In this document: positions 24,673 through 33,174 of the stretch, piece after piece
Layout: each line of letters opens with the position of its first letter
How positions within the stretch are numbered: position 1 is the first letter of the stretch
Source: Nocardia brevicatena NBRC 12119
GTDB taxonomy: Bacteria > Actinomycetota > Actinomycetes > Mycobacteriales > Mycobacteriaceae
Length of the DNA stretch: 52,271 nucleotides
Direction of reading: 5' to 3'
Assembly (NCBI RefSeq): GCF_000308495.1
Contig: NZ_BAFU01000028.1
Span: 1-52,271 of the forward strand
Made by a program: the position numbers and the translations under genes
The notes under the pieces: generated by a model
Told to the model about the DNA's origin: nothing
Database searches by the model: none
Seen by the model: the letters and a program-made list of their open reading frames with translations, nothing else

Positions 24673-25118
24673 AGCGGTATCGAAGGACTTCGAGTCGACG
24701 CGAAGTCAAGCTGGTCGGCGCGGTCGTCGCCGGTGGGATCTGCGCCGGTCTCCCGGAAGCTCGGCGCGCCCGGAAGGAGATCGGGCAGGTCCGGCAGCTC
24801 ACCCGCGGCCTCGGTCAATGGCGCGAGCACTGTCTCCATCTGCTCCTTGGCCCGGCGAACGGCTTCCGCGCCACCGCGGTGATCGTCCCGCTCGGTTGCT
24901 CGGCCGTCACCCGCATCGCGGCCGGCGTCACGCGCACCTCGAGGACCGCGCCGACGGAGTCGACCGTCACCTCCACACCGCCGTCGGAGGAACTCGCCGA
25001 CGCCCTGCCCTCGGCCACCTGCTGCTGTTGCCGCTCGAAGGCATCCACGAGCCGGTGCACCCGACTGCGCAGTCCGTCGTTCGCCGAACGCAGGGCGTCA
25101 CGTTGTCACTGGTCCACA
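24648..25118 (-). pseudogene. YbaB/EbfC-family protein with a stop and a frameshift
   Basis: Joining frames gives VDQ-stop-QRDALRSANDGLRSRVHRLVDAFERQQQQVAEG, then DGGVEVTVDSVGAVLEVRVTP, then AEAVRRAKEQMETVLAPLTEA. This is a YbaB-type nucleoid-associated protein like those near actinobacterial WXG100 genes. Two lesions are visible. A TGA at 25107-25109 falls where Trp is plausible. A one-base loss near 24865 also breaks the frame: CGGAAG stands where CGGGAAG would restore it. A GTG at 25058-25060 could restart after the stop. It is either a real pseudogene or, for the frameshift, a sequencing error. Confidence 0.7.
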
Positions 25119-25389
25119 AGCGCCCCTTCTCTTCGGACGGTCCCGACCGCCCGAGAACCTCCGCCGCGGAGTCGGTTGAACGCTCATCCTATGAGACGGG
25201 CGAGCGTATCGTGACAGCGCGTCGAACAGTGCGCCCGCTATTCCTCCGTTCGGCTCCGGACCTCTCGGCGTGCGTGCCGGGCGGATCCGTCTCGGATGTC
25301 CGCGTTTTGTCGGTCCCGCGCCGGGCACCCCGCTCGGGTAGGCCCCATCCGGACTTGCAGCCGTCGAACGAGTCGAAAGGAGCAAGACC

Positions 25390-25977
25390 ATGGCTCAGCA
25401 GAATCTGACCGGAAAGCGGATCGCGATCCTCGCCGCCGACGGAGTGGAGGAGGTCGAACTCGTCCGGCCGCGGGCGGCGGTCGAGGACGCCGGCGCGACC
25501 ACCCGGCTGATCTCCCTGAAATCCGGGCAGATCCAGGCGATGAACCATGACGTGGAGAAGGGCGACACCTTTCCCGTGGACAGCGTGGTGGCCGATTGCA
25601 GCCCGGATGATTTCGACGCGCTGCTCCTGCCCGGCGGCACCACCAACCCCGACAAGCTCCGGCAGGACGAATCGGCCGTCCGTTTCGTCAAGGACTTCTT
25701 CGCCACCGGCAAGCCGGTGGGCGTGATCTGCCACGGACCGTGGACGATGGTCGAAGCGGACGTGGTTCGCGGCCGCACCCTCACTTCCTACCCCAGCCTG
25801 CGCACCGATATCCGCAACGCGGGCGGCAATGTCGTCGACGAGGAAGTGGTCACCGACAACGGTCTGGTCTCCAGTCGCAATCCCGGCGATCTCCCGGCAT
25901 TCTGCGCCAAGATCGTCGAGGAATTCGCCGAGGGAAAGCACCGTGTAAACCCGGAAGGCGCGACTGCGAGCCGCTGA
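25390..25977 (+). CDS. PfpI/DJ-1 family type 1 glutamine amidotransferase-like protein
   Basis: The 195-residue protein has IAILAADGVEEVELVRPRAAVEDAG (with the conserved Glu), FDALLLPGGTTNPDKLRQDE near 80, and the nucleophile-elbow Cys in VGVICHGPWTMVEAD near 113. This is the PfpI/YhbO branch of the DJ-1 superfamily, whose members act in stress responses as proposed deglycases or chaperones. GAAAGGAGCAAGACC gives a strong ribosome-binding site before ATG 25390. I see no gene in the 270 bp upstream apart from the broken YbaB start. Confidence 0.92.
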   Translation: MAQQNLTGKRIAILAADGVEEVELVRPRAAVEDAGATTRLISLKSGQIQAMNHDVEKGDTFPVDSVVADCSPDDFDALLLPGGTTNPDKLRQDESAVRFVKDFFATGKPVGVICHGPWTMVEADVVRGRTLTSYPSLRTDIRNAGGNVVDEEVVTDNGLVSSRNPGDLPAFCAKIVEEFAEGKHRVNPEGATASR

Positions 25978-26062
25978 TACGGCTCCTCGGCGCCGAAGAG
26001 GCTCGATCGGGCATTCCCCGCGAATATGGGCACCGAATCCAGGTCGTCGAGAGGTACCCCAT

Positions 26063-26416
26063 ATGGCGAACGATGCCGAGAAACGCTGGACCGACCGGGG
26101 AACCTATCGCCGGGCCGCGCGCTACGTGGTGGCGGTGTCGGTGGTGGCGGCCGTCGTCTTCGGGATCGCCGTCTCCTACGCATCGTCGCGGTGCGGCGAC
26201 GCCAAGTCGCAGCTGTGCGACGGACCGTCGCAGGCGGCGGTGCTGATCGGGCCGTCGTCCATTGCTCTGCTGGGTGGTATCGGCGCGTTCGTGCAAACCT
26301 TTCGGGAGTGGCGGCGCGGTGGGAACTGGCCGATCTGGCAGGGAGCCGGATGGTTCCTGTTCGTGCTCATGCTGTTGTACCTCGGTATCGGAGGCACATC
26401 GGCCGGCACGACCTGA
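26063..26416 (+). CDS. Small membrane protein of unknown function
   Basis: The 117-residue protein begins with a charged cytoplasmic stretch (MANDAEKRWTDRGTYRRAAR). Three hydrophobic segments follow: YVVAVSVVAAVVFGIAVSY (21-39), AAVLIGPSSIALLGGIGAFV (58-77) and GAGWFLFVLMLLYLGIG (93-109). Two cysteines (RCGDAKSQLC) lie in the loop between the first two helices and could form a disulfide outside the membrane. No family is recognised. It stands alone between the PfpI and GGDEF genes. Confidence 0.7.
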   Translation: MANDAEKRWTDRGTYRRAARYVVAVSVVAAVVFGIAVSYASSRCGDAKSQLCDGPSQAAVLIGPSSIALLGGIGAFVQTFREWRRGGNWPIWQGAGWFLFVLMLLYLGIGGTSAGTT

Positions 26417-26540
26417 GTCGCTCGGCCGGGGTCCTCCCCGTTGCGGGCGATATGGGCGGTCCATGGCCCTGGAATGTCGAGAAGGAACCCCGCGACCGTG
26501 TGCTTAAGTAGGTGACGGGCGGTGATATGGGGATACACCG

Positions 26541-27887
26541 ATGCGGCCGGCACGCTCGATAGCGCAGTCTTCCGAGAATGGACCAGCAGTACTCCATCGA
26601 GGCCATACCCGCCCGGTCCTGTGGGACCGGGCGATGGCGGCGTGCGGTGGGAACGTGAGCGCGCCCCCGGCGCCGGCGAACTGGGTACCGGGTCTGTCGG
26701 CCGACCTCGTCGAACAGTTCATGGACGCGCTGTGCGCAGACCCCTTCCAGGCCGCCGCGGGCGCGCGGGTGGGTGCGGCCTTGGCCGATATCGAGGGCAG
26801 CGATACCGATTTCTTGTCCGCGGCGGCCGCCGGGCTGTTCTCGCTTGCCGATCTCTGTGACCCCCCCGAGAAGTACAAACGCCTTGCCGCGCTGCTGGCC
26901 GCGCTCGGTCAGGGCTATCAACAGCGCCGGCAACAGGTGGCCGAGAACGGCAGCGGTCTTCCGACGCCACAGACCGCGCCGGAAGACCATCGGTTTCGGC
27001 TCGCCTTCGACCATGCGGCCGTGGCCATTGCGATCGGTGACACCCATGGCCGGCTGTTGGACGCCAATAAGGCCTTGGCGGATATGATCGGCATCCCCGT
27101 CGACGCACTGCGGGGGATCTCGGTCTATGAATTCGCTCATCCGGACGATCGTCGAGTAATTCGTTCGCGTGTCTATGAGCAACTCGTGCCGGCCCGTGCG
27201 GGAACGGTGAAACTGGAGCGCCGGTTGATGCGTGCCGACGGGAGTTGGGGCTGGATCGCGTTCACGATCACATTCGTCCAAGGCGGTCGAGGCCGCAGCG
27301 ATTACCTGCTCGCTGTCGGAGAGGATGTCACTCACCAGCACAAGTTGCATCATCAGGCGCGCCACGACCCGCTGACCGGATTGCCCAATCGTCGCCATCT
27401 GCTCGAGCAGATAGATGCGATCATCGGCGCCCCCGCCTTGCCGGCCGATGGTCGAATCGGTCTGTGTTTCGTCGACGTGGACAACTTCAAGCGCATCAAT
27501 GACCACTACGGCCATCGGATCGGAGACCAGGCCCTGGTCGCGATGGCCCGCCGCCTCCGCGCCTGCGCCATGCGACTCGGTTGCCGGCCGGCGAGGTACG
27601 GGGGAGACGAATTCGTCGTACTGATCCCCCCACCGGCCGATGAGTCCCGGCTCGCCGAGATAGCCGATCGCCTGCGGGACGCATCGACCGGGGAGGTGGA
27701 CACAGGGGGCCACCGGATCCGAATGTCGGCCAGTATCGGGGTCGTGTCCGCAAATATCACCGGTCTCGGAGCGGAAACCTTACTCGACGCGGCGGACGCC
27801 GGGCTCCGTCGCGCCAAGGCGAACGGACGGGGACGCTGGGTGATGCACTCCATTTCCGCCGCACCCGATCCGACGGCTCTCGGGTAG
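26541..27887 (+). CDS. PAS-GGDEF diguanylate cyclase
   Basis: The frame codes for an N-terminal helical region (~40-130), a PAS domain (residues ~150-265: FRLAFDHAAVAIAIGDTHGRLLDANKALADMIG, then the PAC strand RLMRADGSWGWIAFTITFV) and a C-terminal GGDEF domain starting RHDPLTGLPNRRHLLEQID. The active-site loop is intact as RYGGDEFVVLI. No RxxD inhibitory site precedes it and no EAL domain follows, so the protein should make c-di-GMP without I-site feedback. ATG 26541 has GGGG upstream, but ATG 26634 or GTG 26655 could be the true start because the first ~38 residues are weakly protein-like. A palindromic hairpin follows. Confidence 0.88.
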   Translation: MRPARSIAQSSENGPAVLHRGHTRPVLWDRAMAACGGNVSAPPAPANWVPGLSADLVEQFMDALCADPFQAAAGARVGAALADIEGSDTDFLSAAAAGLFSLADLCDPPEKYKRLAALLAALGQGYQQRRQQVAENGSGLPTPQTAPEDHRFRLAFDHAAVAIAIGDTHGRLLDANKALADMIGIPVDALRGISVYEFAHPDDRRVIRSRVYEQLVPARAGTVKLERRLMRADGSWGWIAFTITFVQGGRGRSDYLLAVGEDVTHQHKLHHQARHDPLTGLPNRRHLLEQIDAIIGAPALPADGRIGLCFVDVDNFKRINDHYGHRIGDQALVAMARRLRACAMRLGCRPARYGGDEFVVLIPPPADESRLAEIADRLRDASTGEVDTGGHRIRMSASIGVVSANITGLGAETLLDAADAGLRRAKANGRGRWVMHSISAAPDPTALG

Positions 27888-27922
27888 GTCGAACGAATAG
27901 CGGTTCTCGGCGCCCGCTGTCC

Positions 27923-27940
27923 CCGAGAACATGTTCTCGG
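27923..27940. terminator. 18-bp perfect palindrome after the GGDEF gene
   Basis: CCGAGAACATGTTCTCGG is perfectly self-complementary and lies 36 bp after the diguanylate cyclase stop. It probably acts as a transcription terminator. I see no gene between 27888 and 28150. Confidence 0.5.
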
Positions 27941-28150
27941 GCCCCTCACCCTCGGGTGACCCATCGCAAGAGACAGGTACGGGGCTCGGCGGTCGTCCCG
28001 CCGAGTCCCGCGCCTCGTGTATCACCTGCCGTTGCGGCTGTGCGCTCCACCGCGTGCCGTGGCCTCGGTCGGCCGGTTCTGGACCTCCTTCACGGTCGCC
28101 GGACCGTACGCTGCGGCCTCGATGGCCGTTCCCGCCTCTCGGTTGCTCAC

Positions 28151-28645
28151 TCACCGAGTCGTCCTGTGTATTCCGACCCGGCGGAGATGGTCGGCAAGTC
28201 GCTCCAGCAACGGCCGCTGGCCGGTGACCAGCTTGTCGTGCGCGGTGGCCAGGTCGAACCATTCGGCCCGATCCACCTCGGGGAACTTCCGGTATTCACC
28301 CGACCGCGGCGGCCACTCCATGTCGAATGTCCCCGGCGTCACCCGGGCCGGATCGAGCTCGCCCTCGACCGCCCACACCATGACCTGCTTCTTGCCGCGT
28401 CCGCTGCCGTACCGCACCTCACCCAACGTGATCCAGTCGCCGTCGGGCACCGGTAGCCCCAATTCCTCGGTGAATTCGCGGCCGGCGGCGGTGCGGGCGT
28501 CCTCGGCCTCCGGCTCGTACTCCCCTTTGGGGATCGACCAGGCCCCCGTATCCTTGGGCGCCCACAGCGGTCCACCCATATGCCCCAGCAGTACCCGCAC
28601 CTCGGGTTCACGACGAAACAGCAGGACTCCGGCGCTGTACTTCAT
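28151..28645 (-). CDS. Nudix hydrolase
   Basis: From ATG 28643-28645 the 164-residue product reads MKYSAGVLLFRREPEVRVLL and carries a Nudix helix: KGEYEPEAEDARTAAGREF followed by TEELGLPV (residues ~40-66). One extra residue lies between the conserved Gly and the first Glu compared with the GX5EX7REUXEEXGU consensus, but the metal-binding REFTEE core is intact. AFDLATAHDKLVTGQRPLLERL is the usual C-terminal helix of the MutT-like DUF-type NTP/dinucleotide hydrolases. The longer frame upstream is Arg/Ser-rich and unlikely. It appears monocistronic. Confidence 0.9.
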   Translation of the reverse strand: MKYSAGVLLFRREPEVRVLLGHMGGPLWAPKDTGAWSIPKGEYEPEAEDARTAAGREFTEELGLPVPDGDWITLGEVRYGSGRGKKQVMVWAVEGELDPARVTPGTFDMEWPPRSGEYRKFPEVDRAEWFDLATAHDKLVTGQRPLLERLADHLRRVGIHRTTR

Positions 28646-28881
28646 GGTGTGAAGTCTGCCGGCAGAGGTCCTCGGTAATGGAGACCTCGCCGAGCGGACC
28701 GCCGCGCAGGCGCGCGCCGATCGTGCCGGTGTGAGCCGATTCGGCTGCTGATCCTGCGTCCACACATCGGTGCTGTTCTGGGCATCGACCCGCTGACGGA
28801 GGAGGGGATGCGGCGCTGGGGAGCCGAAGTGCTGTCGATATACCGGTCCGGCCCAGGGGATGAGGCAGCCGAGGACGACCG

Positions 28882-29528
28882 GTGACGAACCAGTCGCACC
28901 ACTACCACCGCGAAACGAGGTATTCCGTGTCCGTTACATCTTCCCCGGCCGCCGACGCCCTGGTCGGCGTGATGACTTGCGCGCTGCGCAATCGCCGCCT
29001 GATGCGCGCTCCGATCCGGCTCTACCGCGCCCGCATGGGATTCCTGTTCGGGCCGCGGATGCCGATGCTCGAACACACCGGACGCGAGACCGGATCCCGC
29101 CGCTATGTGGTGCCGGAAGTCGTCGCGAGCCCCGCGAGTTCGTCGTGGTCTCCGGGTTCGGTACCCGTGCGCAGTGGTTCCGCAACGTGCAGGCCGACCC
29201 GCGGGTCCGCGTCCGGTTTCGTGGTCGCCGCCCTGCCGCGGCCATGGCGAGTCTGCTGACTCCGGACGAGGCTGCCGCCTGTCTGCACACCTATATCACC
29301 CGGCATCCTCGTGCCTGGAACACCATGAAGCCGGCGGTCGAGAACACGCTCGGTACCCCCGTGGACGACCGTGGCACGGGACTGCCCGTGGTGCGTTTGC
29401 GCCTGACCCGGTCGAAGGCGCACGGAATCGAGTGCATGACCGTGCCATGGGCCTCGTGGCCCCGGCCGGGCGCCGGCGGGAGTTTGATGCCGTTGCGCCC
29501 AGGGTACGTCCGCGGCGAGGAGCGCTGA
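28882..29528 (+). pseudogene. Nitroreductase-family deazaflavin-dependent oxidoreductase, frameshifted
   Basis: The first part, from GTG 28882 or 28927, reads ALVGVMTCALRNRRLMRAPI and then LEHTGRETGSRRYVV. After about 29118 homology continues in another frame with EPREFVVVSGFGTRAQWFRNVQADPRVRVRF, then ASLLTPDEAAACL. The two halves together make a complete Ddn-like F420 enzyme of ~210 aa. One missing base (for example GTCGTCGGCGAG instead of GTCGTCGCGAG) explains the break. The second frame's stop overlaps the ATG of the lipoprotein gene by one base, so the operon arrangement is preserved. Confidence 0.75.
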
Positions 29529-30577
29529 TGACAGTGATGGCAGGGATCCGGACGTTCGCCGCAATGGCGATCACATTGGCCGTCATGACGGGTTGCTCCG
29601 CGCCCGGCAGCGAACTCGAGGTCGCCGACGCCGTCACCGTGCAACGCGCCGGCGCGGTGATCCACGAACCGGTGTACTCCTACGCCGATCACATCCTGCT
29701 CGGGCTGACGGACGATCAGCGGATCGCCGGAATCGACCTCTCCCAGGGCGGCGCGAACGTGCCCACCACGGTGTCGGATCCCATTCCCGACGCCGGACCG
29801 AATCCGGTGATCAGCCCATTGAACGGCGACACGGCGCTGATCGCCCAACCCGACCGCGGACGGGTCGCGGAGATCGACATCGGGCGACTGGCGGTGTCGG
29901 ACACCATCGACGCCGGACCGGCACCGTCGTACCTCGGACTGAACTCCGGGGCACGAGTGCTACTTGCGCTGTCACGGGACGGCTCCACGGTGACGCCGGT
30001 CGAACTGCACCAGCGCACCCTGCTGCCGTCGACCGTCGTCGATGCCGGGTCCGGCGCCACTGTCACGGGCGCCAACCGGGGGCGGCAGCTCGACTTCCAT
30101 GTCATCGGCCGTGACCGCGTCGCCTACTACAAAGGTCACACTCCGCCCGCGCAGGAGAAGGGTGACCTGGGCGTCAGCGTGGCAGCCGCTGCCGGTGACG
30201 GCGCCAAGGTCACGCGCGTGTACCTGGCCGAACGTGGCACCGACCGGCTGCTGGCCGTGGACGCACAGCGGGGTGGGGAAGGCCTCCACGTGGTGGGGAC
30301 CGCCGCGGTGGGCGAACAGATCCGGTACCTCGCCACCGACGACACCCGGATATACGCTGTCACCGATCAGCACGTGGTGGTCCTCGAGACCCGCAGCTTC
30401 GAGGGCTACGCCGACCGGGTGATCCCGGTGGTCCGGACGCTCGACTTCCGCAGCGCCGTGCCGGACGGGCCGGCCGAGTCCGCGCCCGTCTCGGGGATCG
30501 CCGTCGGGAACGACCGAGTGTTTCTCACCCTGTCGGGTCAGCCGTACATCATCGGCGTCGCGAAGCCGCGCCTGTAG
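29528..30577 (+). CDS. Lipoprotein with beta-propeller-like repeats
   Basis: The 349-residue product has a lipoprotein signal peptide (MAGIRTFAAMAITLAVMTGC, lipobox VMTGC). Below it lies a string of ~45-residue beta-rich repeats reminiscent of YVTN/PQQ-type propeller blades: HILLGLTDDQRIAGIDLSQG, NGDTALIAQPDRGRVAEIDIG, SGARVLLALSRDGSTVTPVEL, VTRVYLAERGTDRLLAVDAQ, TRIYAVTDQHVVVLETRSF. It should be lipid-anchored outside the cytoplasmic membrane. Its ATG overlaps the stop of the frameshifted F420 enzyme and the next gene starts 14 bp after its stop, so it is the middle gene of an operon. Confidence 0.8.
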   Translation: MTVMAGIRTFAAMAITLAVMTGCSAPGSELEVADAVTVQRAGAVIHEPVYSYADHILLGLTDDQRIAGIDLSQGGANVPTTVSDPIPDAGPNPVISPLNGDTALIAQPDRGRVAEIDIGRLAVSDTIDAGPAPSYLGLNSGARVLLALSRDGSTVTPVELHQRTLLPSTVVDAGSGATVTGANRGRQLDFHVIGRDRVAYYKGHTPPAQEKGDLGVSVAAAAGDGAKVTRVYLAERGTDRLLAVDAQRGGEGLHVVGTAAVGEQIRYLATDDTRIYAVTDQHVVVLETRSFEGYADRVIPVVRTLDFRSAVPDGPAESAPVSGIAVGNDRVFLTLSGQPYIIGVAKPRL

Positions 30578-30591
30578 AACGGGAGGGATGT

Positions 30592-30906
30592 GTGAACGAC
30601 CGGACGACACCTGCCGTGGTGGGTGCGGACCATGACCTGGACCTGCTGTTCGAGCAGGTGCGGCGCTTGCGGGAGCTGGCCGAGAATCCGGAGCTGTCAT
30701 CCGATAACGACCTGGTGTACGACTTCGGTATCTGGTGGGGTGTCATGGTGGCCGGTCGCCTGCCGCGGCTCGCGTACTACAGCGGCAAGGGCGCGTTGTC
30801 CGCTGTCGAACAGGCCCGCTTCGATCGGTTGCGGTCCGAGTTGCGACAGGCCCAGCCCTTGATCGAACGGTTGTCGCTCGCGAAACCGACCGCGGCCTAT
30901 CGCTGA
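30592..30906 (+). CDS. Small hypothetical protein
   Basis: The 104-residue helical protein starts at GTG 30592 with GGGAGGGATGT upstream. It contains LDLLFEQVRRLRELAENPELSSDND, YDFGIWWGVMVAGRLPRLAYYSGKG and a basic helix RFDRLRSELRQAQPLIERL. No family is recognised, and no signal or transmembrane segment is evident. It follows the propeller lipoprotein closely and is presumably translated from the same mRNA. Confidence 0.65.
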   Translation: MNDRTTPAVVGADHDLDLLFEQVRRLRELAENPELSSDNDLVYDFGIWWGVMVAGRLPRLAYYSGKGALSAVEQARFDRLRSELRQAQPLIERLSLAKPTAAYR

Positions 30907-30914
30907 GCAGAGGG

Positions 30915-32026
30915 TCAGCTCACGCGAAAGCGTTCGATGTCGGCGGCCTTGACTTCGAGGCCGTGGCCGGGCGAGCTCCGGTCCGGGCGCAGGAACCCAC
31001 CGGGTTGCGGGCTCAGCACCCCGTCGAACGCCATCCCCTCGATCCGGATGTGGTCGTGGAAGTACTCGAGGTGGCGGATATGCCATACCGCGGTGCCGAC
31101 GTGAGCACTCACCTGCGGCGCGCAGTGCAGCGATAAATCCATGCCCCGCGCGTCACACAGTGCGGCGACGCGCAGCGCACCGGTGATTCCCAGACACCGG
31201 GTGACGTCGGCCTGCAAGCAGTCGACAGCGCCCGCGTCGAGCATATGGTGAAAGTAGGGCAGGTGGTAGCCGTACTCGCCGGCGGCCTCGTCGAGTCCGG
31301 CGGGGCCCTGCTCCCGCACCTGTCGCAGCCCTTCGAGATCGTCGGACGTCACCGGCTCCTCCAGCCATCGGATGCCGTGGTCGGCGAACCGCTGCGCCCA
31401 CAGCAACGCCTGCTTGCGGGTGTAGGCGCCGTTGGCGTCGACGTATAGCTCGGTGTCCCTGCCGATCGCTGCCAACGCCGCTGTGACGCGGTCGCTGTCC
31501 GCGTCGGGTTCCGGCCGACTTTCATCTTCACGCGCGGAATTCCCGCGTCGACCCAGTCGGACAACTGCGTCGCCGGCCGGTCGTTGTCATAGGAGGTGAA
31601 GCCGCCACTGCCGTAGATCGGGGTGGCGTCGTGGACCGCGCCGATCGCCACGGTCAACGGTTCGTTCAGCAGCCGCGCACGCAGATCCCACAGCGCGATA
31701 TCGACCGCGGAGATCGCCGTGGCCACCACACCCGGTGTGCCGAGATTGCGCACCGCATGCTGCATCTCGTTCCAGCGCGCCGCCGGGAGCAGCGCGTCGC
31801 GTCCGGTGAGGACGCCGGCGAGTTCGCTGTTCACCACCGTCGCCGCGGCCGGACCGCCGTAGGTGTAGCCGACGCCGGTATGACCGCCCGCCCCTATGGT
31901 GACGAGGACGAACGTCGTCGAATCCCAGGACAGCGTGCCATCGGATTCCGGATTGTCGGTGGGGATGTCGTATACCGATACCTGAACGGATTCGATGGGT
32001 ATCGGATCGGTGGCCGACCGGGTCAT
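30915..32026 (-). pseudogene. Enolase-superfamily (mandelate racemase-like) enzyme, frameshifted
   Basis: The N-terminal capping domain (VQVSVYDIPTDNPESDGTLSW ... AISAVDIALWDLRARLLNEPL) and the first barrel lysines (RVKMKVGR) are in one frame. After about 31510 the barrel continues in a second frame with EPDADSDRVTAAL, LYVDANGAYTRKQAL (metal Asp), IRWLEEPV (Glu), CLQADVTRCLG (Asp) and LSLHCAPQ (His). All superfamily catalytic positions are therefore present. The break is one missing base: CGGAACCC where CGGGAACCC restores the frame. It may be a true pseudogene or an intact gene with a sequencing indel. Substrate is unknown. It is convergent with the small gene ending at 30906. Confidence 0.75.
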
Positions 32027-32166
32027 GAGCGCGGTCTACCCGGTCCGCCACCGCTCATTCGCGTCTTGCGGTCGACTGCGGAAGCAGCGGGCTCGATGCC
32101 GTTTCATCGGCGACCGGTCGGGTACCGCGCAGGCGGCCCGGGCGCCACTTCACAAGGGAGTTCGCC

Positions 32167-32448
32167 ATGCCGAAGACCGCCGATCTCATCCTGGACCGGC
32201 TTTGTCAGTGGGGGAATGCATCGGATTTTCGGCTATCCCGGTGACGGGGTTCTGTCGATGCTCGGCGCTCGGTGCTCTCGACCGCGCGAATGGCGATCCG
32301 GAACTCATCCGGCCACGCCATGAGGAGATGGGTGCGTTCATGGCGACGGCCCACGCCGAATTCACCGACGGTACGGCGGAGATGATCACCATCAAGCGCT
32401 ACCTCGACCGCCTGCCCAACGGTCCACTGATCTTCTGCGTCTTCAACG
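32167..32448 (+). pseudogene. Thiamine-pyrophosphate enzyme remnant
   Basis: AAGGGAG and ATG 32167 open MPKTADLILDRLCQWG. Two frame changes then lead through MHRIFGYPGDGVLSMLGA to ALDRANGDPELIRPRHEEMG and AFMATAHAEFTDG. This is the N-terminal PYR domain of acetolactate-synthase/pyruvate-oxidase-like enzymes. The text then jumps to AEMITIKRYLDRLPNGPLIFCVFN, which belongs to the C-terminal PP domain some 400 residues later in normal enzymes. Thus most of the gene has been deleted and the ends joined. The remnant runs without a stop into an Fe-S oxidoreductase tail. Confidence 0.7.
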
Positions 32449-33089
32449 TGGAGCCGAGTTGTCCGGCGGTGTTCAAGGACGAGTTACCCAAGCTCCTGCC
32501 GCACGACAACGACGCCGACCGGCTGACCGAGAACGCCTACCACTTCGCCGAGTCCTTCACCGCGTTCGACATCCGGCCCCCCGCGCTGCCCGGAGCGAAA
32601 GCGCTGCTGTGGGGCACTGTCACCAGCGGGCGACCGGTGATGTGGACCCCGATCGGCGATTATTCGAAACGATGGGAACGCAGGTGCAGTCGGTCAAGGG
32701 CGGTTGCTGTGGACTGGCCGGGTCGTGGGGGTTCGAGGCAGGTAAGTACGACATCTCGATGGAGTGCGGTGAGCAGGCGTTGTTGCCGGCGATCCGCGCG
32801 GCGGCGCCGGGCACGTTCGTGATCGCCGACGGCTTCTCCTGCAGGACCCAGATCCAGGACTCGGATACCGGGGCGACGCCGCTGCACCTCGGCCGGCTGA
32901 TGCGGAAGGCACGCGAGCATGCCTCCGGTGGGGCACCGTCGGCGGCAGTGATGGCGCCCGGCCACCGGTCTCGCCGACGCGGAGGTACTGCGGACCGTCG
33001 GGCCGGCCCTCACCGGTATGGCCGGGGCGGTGGCGTTGGCGCGGGCGGTTGTGCGCCGGTACGGAGCGAGCCGCCGGAAGCGAGCCTGA
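32449..33089 (+). pseudogene. C-terminal remnant of a FAD-linked oxidase / Fe-S (CCG-domain) oxidoreductase
   Basis: The piece starts VEPSCPAVFKDELPKLLPHD, crosses a frame change near 32615, and reads GHCHQRATGDVDPDRRLFETMG, GGCCGLAGSWGFEAGKYDIS and FVIADGFSCRTQIQD. These are the CCG (GlpC/HdrB-type) motifs found at the C-terminus of FAD-linked oxidases fused to Fe-S domains. A last frame change leads to LADAEVLRTVGPALTGMAG and the stop near 33089. The FAD domain and the first Fe-S cluster region are absent. The fusion to the TPP remnant indicates a deletion covering parts of two genes. Confidence 0.65.
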
Positions 33090-33174
33090 CCAGCGGTTTC
33101 GGTGATGTCGGTAGCCGATCGTCCTTGACCGTTTGTTCGCGGACGACGCCGCAACGCGTGAGTAGCCTCGGAGT

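Noticed and set aside
27923-27940. LexA (SOS) box
   Set aside because: The core GAACATGTTC has only two bases between GAAC and GTTC, whereas the actinobacterial LexA site needs four. It also lies downstream of a gene rather than in a promoter.
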